A stretch of DNA of 8,846 nt, taken from positions 34,838 to 43,683 of the forward strand of contig DHJT01000066.1 of the NCBI GenBank assembly GCA_002404465.1, written 5' to 3'. Below, in pieces: positions 6,451-8,846 of the stretch. Within the stretch, counting starts at the first letter, position 1. Every line of letters starts with the position of its first letter. The DNA comes from Sutterella sp. UBA4713. GTDB taxonomy: Bacteria; Pseudomonadota; Gammaproteobacteria; Burkholderiales; Burkholderiaceae_F. Made by a program: the position numbers and the translations under genes. The notes under the pieces were generated by a model, which was not told the DNA's origin, ran no database searches, and was given only the letters and a program-made list of their open reading frames with translations.

Positions 6451-7740
6451 ATGGCAGAAAGCGTCCTTAAGATGGTTCCTTACGGCGAATCGAATTTTTT
6501 CGATTTTGCGTGCGGACAATCTTGCCTATGTTGACAAGACAGCATTCATCGAAAAGCTCGAAAGGTTTGTAAACCGCTTTCCATTCATCGTCCGCCCTCA
6601 AAACCTTCTACTCAAAAATCAAGGAGGCCGCTGCTAAAGGCCCTGTTGCTCGAGTTTTCATCACCGGCGTCACAACAATTCAGCTCGATTCGATGACTTC
6701 GGGATTTTCGATCGCAGAGAATCTGACCACTAATCCGGTCTTTGCAACGATGTTCGGGTTCACAGAAGCCGAGTTGCGGAACTTAATTCCTCAGATTGTC
6801 AATCTTCACAAATGCGGAAAGACGTTCGACGAAATTTTTAACCGGATGAAAGAGTGGTACAACGGATATTGTTTTAACCCAAAGCGAAACAAAACCGTTT
6901 TTAATGCTTCGATGTGCCTCAATTACTTAAAGCAACTGAGTCTGTTCGGAGAAGAGCCTGATGACTTGCTCGATCCGTCGGTTGCCAACAGCTTGGACAA
7001 AATCGAGGCCATTTTCTCTTTAGGTGATGCGTCCCTTGTCAAAGAGATTGTTGCCCGAGCGCTCAATCACGAACCGATTGATTTCGGCGGCAAGCTTCAA
7101 GTTCTCAACTTGAACAAATCGAACGGACTCGATCGTGAAGCTCTTTTATCTGCCCTCTTTTACATGGGCTTTTTAACCTTTGCTCCGAATGATTGGGAAA
7201 CGCTCACGGTACCCAATCGAGCCATTGGGATTCAGTTCTTTGAATATTACTTTAAGAATGTTTTGAAAACGACACGTTACTCATTTAAGAATGAAGAATT
7301 TTCCGTAGCCTACAAAGCTTTAGCGGGCGGAGACCCCAAGCCTTGGCTTGATCTTGCCGATAAGCGTCTGATGGAAACAAGCGGCCTTCACCTAGCTACG
7401 CACGCTAATGAAACGACCTTCCAGGCAATTCTCTCTTCGACACTCTGGGCATCATCCGAGTGTTGCGGGAAGCTCGAACTCGAATCGCGCGGAGGAAACT
7501 CAGGCTTTATCGATTTGCTCTTGACACCAAGGCACGAAGCTTCGCTTCCGAGCTACGTCATCGAACTTAAACTTCTTAAGTCCGAAGCAACCGATGAGAC
7601 CGTAAAAAAAAGCCCTTGTCGGCGCTAAAAGACAAGCCGAGCGATACCCCCGTGGAGAAGCCCTCAAGGACATCCCGAACCTCAAGTGTCTTGCCGTTGT
7701 TTACAAAGGATTGCGCTTAGCCGCTTCGGCAGTCTGCTAA
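6451..7740 (+). pseudogene. Decayed AAA-ATPase-like / PD-(D/E)XK nuclease-domain protein
   Basis: Relic of the large family with an N-terminal AAA-ATPase-like domain and a C-terminal PD-(D/E)XK nuclease-like domain (the DUF1703-type proteins). Four frames must be joined. Frame one from 6451 gives MVPYGESNF. After a T6 run (6495-6500) the match shifts to RADNLAYVDKTAFIEKLE and FPFIVRP, ending near 6598. The next matching segment starts near 6594 in a third frame as ALKTFYSKIKEAAAKGP, then RVFITGVTTIQLDSMTSGF. The Walker A and Walker B portion normally between these is absent, by my estimate about 150 residues or more. The long open stretch 6693-7628 covers the middle, including the nuclease motif FIDLLL...YVIELK (about 7507-7575). 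After an A8 run (7604-7611) the true C terminus continues in another frame, ALVGAKRQAERY to the stop at 7738-7740. Biological role of the family is uncertain; this copy should have no ATPase function. Confidence 0.85.
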
Positions 7741-7742
7741 GT

Positions 7743-7770
7743 TTGGGATTTTTCCTCTACCTATTACAAT
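7743..7770 (+). promoter_or_regulatory. Candidate sigma-70 promoter for argH
   Basis: TTGGGA (7743-7748) and TACAAT (7765-7770) are separated by 16 nt, 4/6 and 5/6 matches to consensus. The -35 begins two bases after the pseudogene stop. A start near 7777 would give a leader of about 66 nt before the argH ATG, containing the hairpins described next. It is the best promoter candidate I found in this window. Confidence 0.45.
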
Positions 7771-7783
7771 AACGAAGCTTCTC

Positions 7784-7833
7784 GGCTCCCTTCTTTGATG
7801 AGAAGGCTGAGCCTTTGACCTTCTTATTTTTTT
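7784..7833 (+). promoter_or_regulatory. argH leader with two mutually exclusive hairpins
   Basis: AGAAGG (7801-7806) can pair with CCTTCT on either side. Upstream option: 7784-7794 with 7801-7813, GGCTC/GAGCC plus CCTTCT/AGAAGG, a 6-nt loop and a CT bulge, 11 bp. Downstream option: 7797-7806 with 7819-7828, 10 bp including two G-U pairs, a 12-nt loop, followed by TTTTT (7829-7833). The second resembles a weak intrinsic terminator and the first an anti-terminator, as in an attenuator. It may instead simply end pseudogene transcription. Function is inferred from pairing only. Confidence 0.4.
7798..7818 (+). CDS. Possible argH leader peptide with tandem Arg codons
   Basis: A six-codon ORF, ATG AGA AGG CTG AGC CTT TGA, encodes MRRLSL and ends 24 nt before the argH ATG, in the same frame. 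The two Arg codons are exactly the AGAAGG segment shared by both hairpins. This would suit sensing of arginyl-tRNA by ribosome stalling in front of an arginine-biosynthesis gene. Against it: no Shine-Dalgarno sequence precedes the ATG, and so short an ORF easily arises by chance. Unproven. Confidence 0.22.
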   Translation: MRRLSL

Positions 7834-7842
7834 CGTATTTCT

Positions 7843-8846
7843 ATGCAAGAAGAACACAACAATTCAATCGATCCGTTACACGCCAAGAAAGAGGCCTGGT
7901 CCGGCCGTTTTTCCGAACCCGTTGCGGATTTTGTCCTTCGTTATACGCAGTCCGTCAGTTTCGACAAACGCATGGCTCAAGCGGACATCACCGGGTCTTT
8001 AGCACACGCCGCGATGCTCGAACACTGCGGCATTCTCTCGGCCAAAGATTTAGCCGATATTCGCCGCGGCATGGCGCAGATTTCAGAAGAAATTCAAAGC
8101 GGAAAATTCATTTGGCAATTGGAATTAGAAGACGTACATTTGAACATCGAGGCGCGTCTCACACAGCTCATCGGCGATGCCGGAAAGCGTCTTCACACAG
8201 GACGCAGTCGAAACGACCAGGTCGCCACGGATATTCGGCTTTATCTCAGAGGCGAGATTGACACCATCGTGCACCTGATTGATCGATTGCAACAAGTTCT
8301 TGTCGCTCAGGCGCGAAAAGAATATGACACCGTCATGCCGGGCTTTACACACATGCAAGTTGCACAACCTGTGACGTTCGGACACCATATGCTTGCGTAC
8401 GTCGAAATGTTCGAGCGAGACAGAGAACGTATGATTGATTTGCGTCATCGCGTCAACCGCTCCCCGTTGGGGGCAGCTGCCTTGGCCGGGACAACCTATC
8501 CGATCGACCGAGAATACTCCGCCCGCCTCTTAGGTTTTGAAGCCGTTGCTCAAAATTCGCTCGATGCCGTGAGTGACCGCGATTTTGCCATCGAGTTTTC
8601 CGCTGCCGCAAGCTTAATTATGGTGCACATCTCGCGCCTTTCCGAAGAGCTTGTTTACTGGATGAGTCAGCGCTTCTCGTTTGTCCGACTTCCCGACCGT
8701 TTCACAACCGGTAGCTCCATCATGCCGCAAAAGAAAAATCCGGACGTTCCGGAAACGGCTCGCGGCAAGTGTTCACGCGTTGTCGGCGATTTAATGAGCC
8801 TTACAATGCTTATCAAAGGATTGCCGCTTGCTTACAACAAAGATTT
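7843..8846 (+). CDS. argH: Argininosuccinate lyase (3' end outside the window)
   Basis: Cleaves argininosuccinate to arginine and fumarate, the last step of arginine synthesis; works as a cytosolic homotetramer. 334 full codons are present with no stop. The family is about 460 residues, so roughly 125 C-terminal residues are missing only because the window ends. Visible: WSGRFSEPV after a short N-terminal tail (about 15 residues), LHTGRSRNDQVATD from residue 117, PGFTHMQVAQPVTFGHH around 166-182 with the conserved THxQ, SPLGAAALAG, and the fumarase/aspartase-superfamily signature GSSIMPQKKNPD at 290-301 containing the catalytic serine loop, then KGLPLAYNKD at the edge. The ATG at 7843 is the only reasonable start, because an in-frame TGA lies at 7816. 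No Shine-Dalgarno sequence is visible in the T-rich stretch before it, which is unusual for this window. Confidence 0.97.
   Translation, partial: MQEEHNNSIDPLHAKKEAWSGRFSEPVADFVLRYTQSVSFDKRMAQADITGSLAHAAMLEHCGILSAKDLADIRRGMAQISEEIQSGKFIWQLELEDVHLNIEARLTQLIGDAGKRLHTGRSRNDQVATDIRLYLRGEIDTIVHLIDRLQQVLVAQARKEYDTVMPGFTHMQVAQPVTFGHHMLAYVEMFERDRERMIDLRHRVNRSPLGAAALAGTTYPIDREYSARLLGFEAVAQNSLDAVSDRDFAIEFSAAASLIMVHISRLSEELVYWMSQRFSFVRLPDRFTTGSSIMPQKKNPDVPETARGKCSRVVGDLMSLTMLIKGLPLAYNKD

Noticed and set aside
7815..8261. 148-codon plus-strand open frame over the start of argH
   Set aside because: Wrong frame of argH, whose own frame carries all lyase motifs.
1..8846. CRISPR arrays, tRNA/rRNA genes, insertion sequences, phage genes
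   Set aside because: On reading both strands I saw no regularly spaced repeats, no cloverleaf with a TTCRA arm, no transposase motifs and no terminal inverted repeats.

Overview
The window looks like ordinary chromosome of a betaproteobacterium. The GreB has the acidic N-terminal extension I associate with that class, hemC and argH lie close together as in many Burkholderiales, and base composition is moderate. A host-associated Sutterellaceae-type organism (Sutterella/Parasutterella) is my best guess, because the AAA-ATPase-like/PD-(D/E)XK family found here is common in such genomes. This is inference; no rRNA or other marker is present.

Layout. (1) 44-3882, minus strand: a tight run transcribed nadE, argF, rluF-like, greB. 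Gaps are 10 nt, a 1-nt TGATG overlap, and 69 nt. (2) 3883-3948: a 66-nt divergent intergenic region with a perfect 12-bp palindrome. (3) 3949-4431, plus strand: a YbaK/EbsC-family aminoacyl-tRNA deacylase that starts at TTG and overlaps the 3' end of hemD by 30 bp. (4) 4402-6128, minus strand: hemC-hemD, coupled by an ATGA overlap. (5) 6129-6450: intergenic, no gene seen. (6) 6451-7740, plus strand: a decayed AAA-ATPase-like/PD-(D/E)XK gene with two homopolymer frameshifts and a large internal deletion removing the Walker motifs. (7) 7741-7842: a short argH leader with a good promoter candidate, two mutually exclusive hairpins, and a six-codon ORF with tandem Arg codons. (8) 7843-8846, plus strand: argH, cut by the window end.

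Functionally these are housekeeping genes: arginine biosynthesis (argF, argH), heme synthesis (hemC makes hydroxymethylbilane, hemD closes it to uroporphyrinogen III), NAD synthesis (nadE), ribosome modification, transcript-cleavage rescue and tRNA quality control. I see no complete new multi-gene system. The observations most worth following are a NadE whose glutaminase domain has lost all three expected catalytic residues, and an attenuator-like argH leader.
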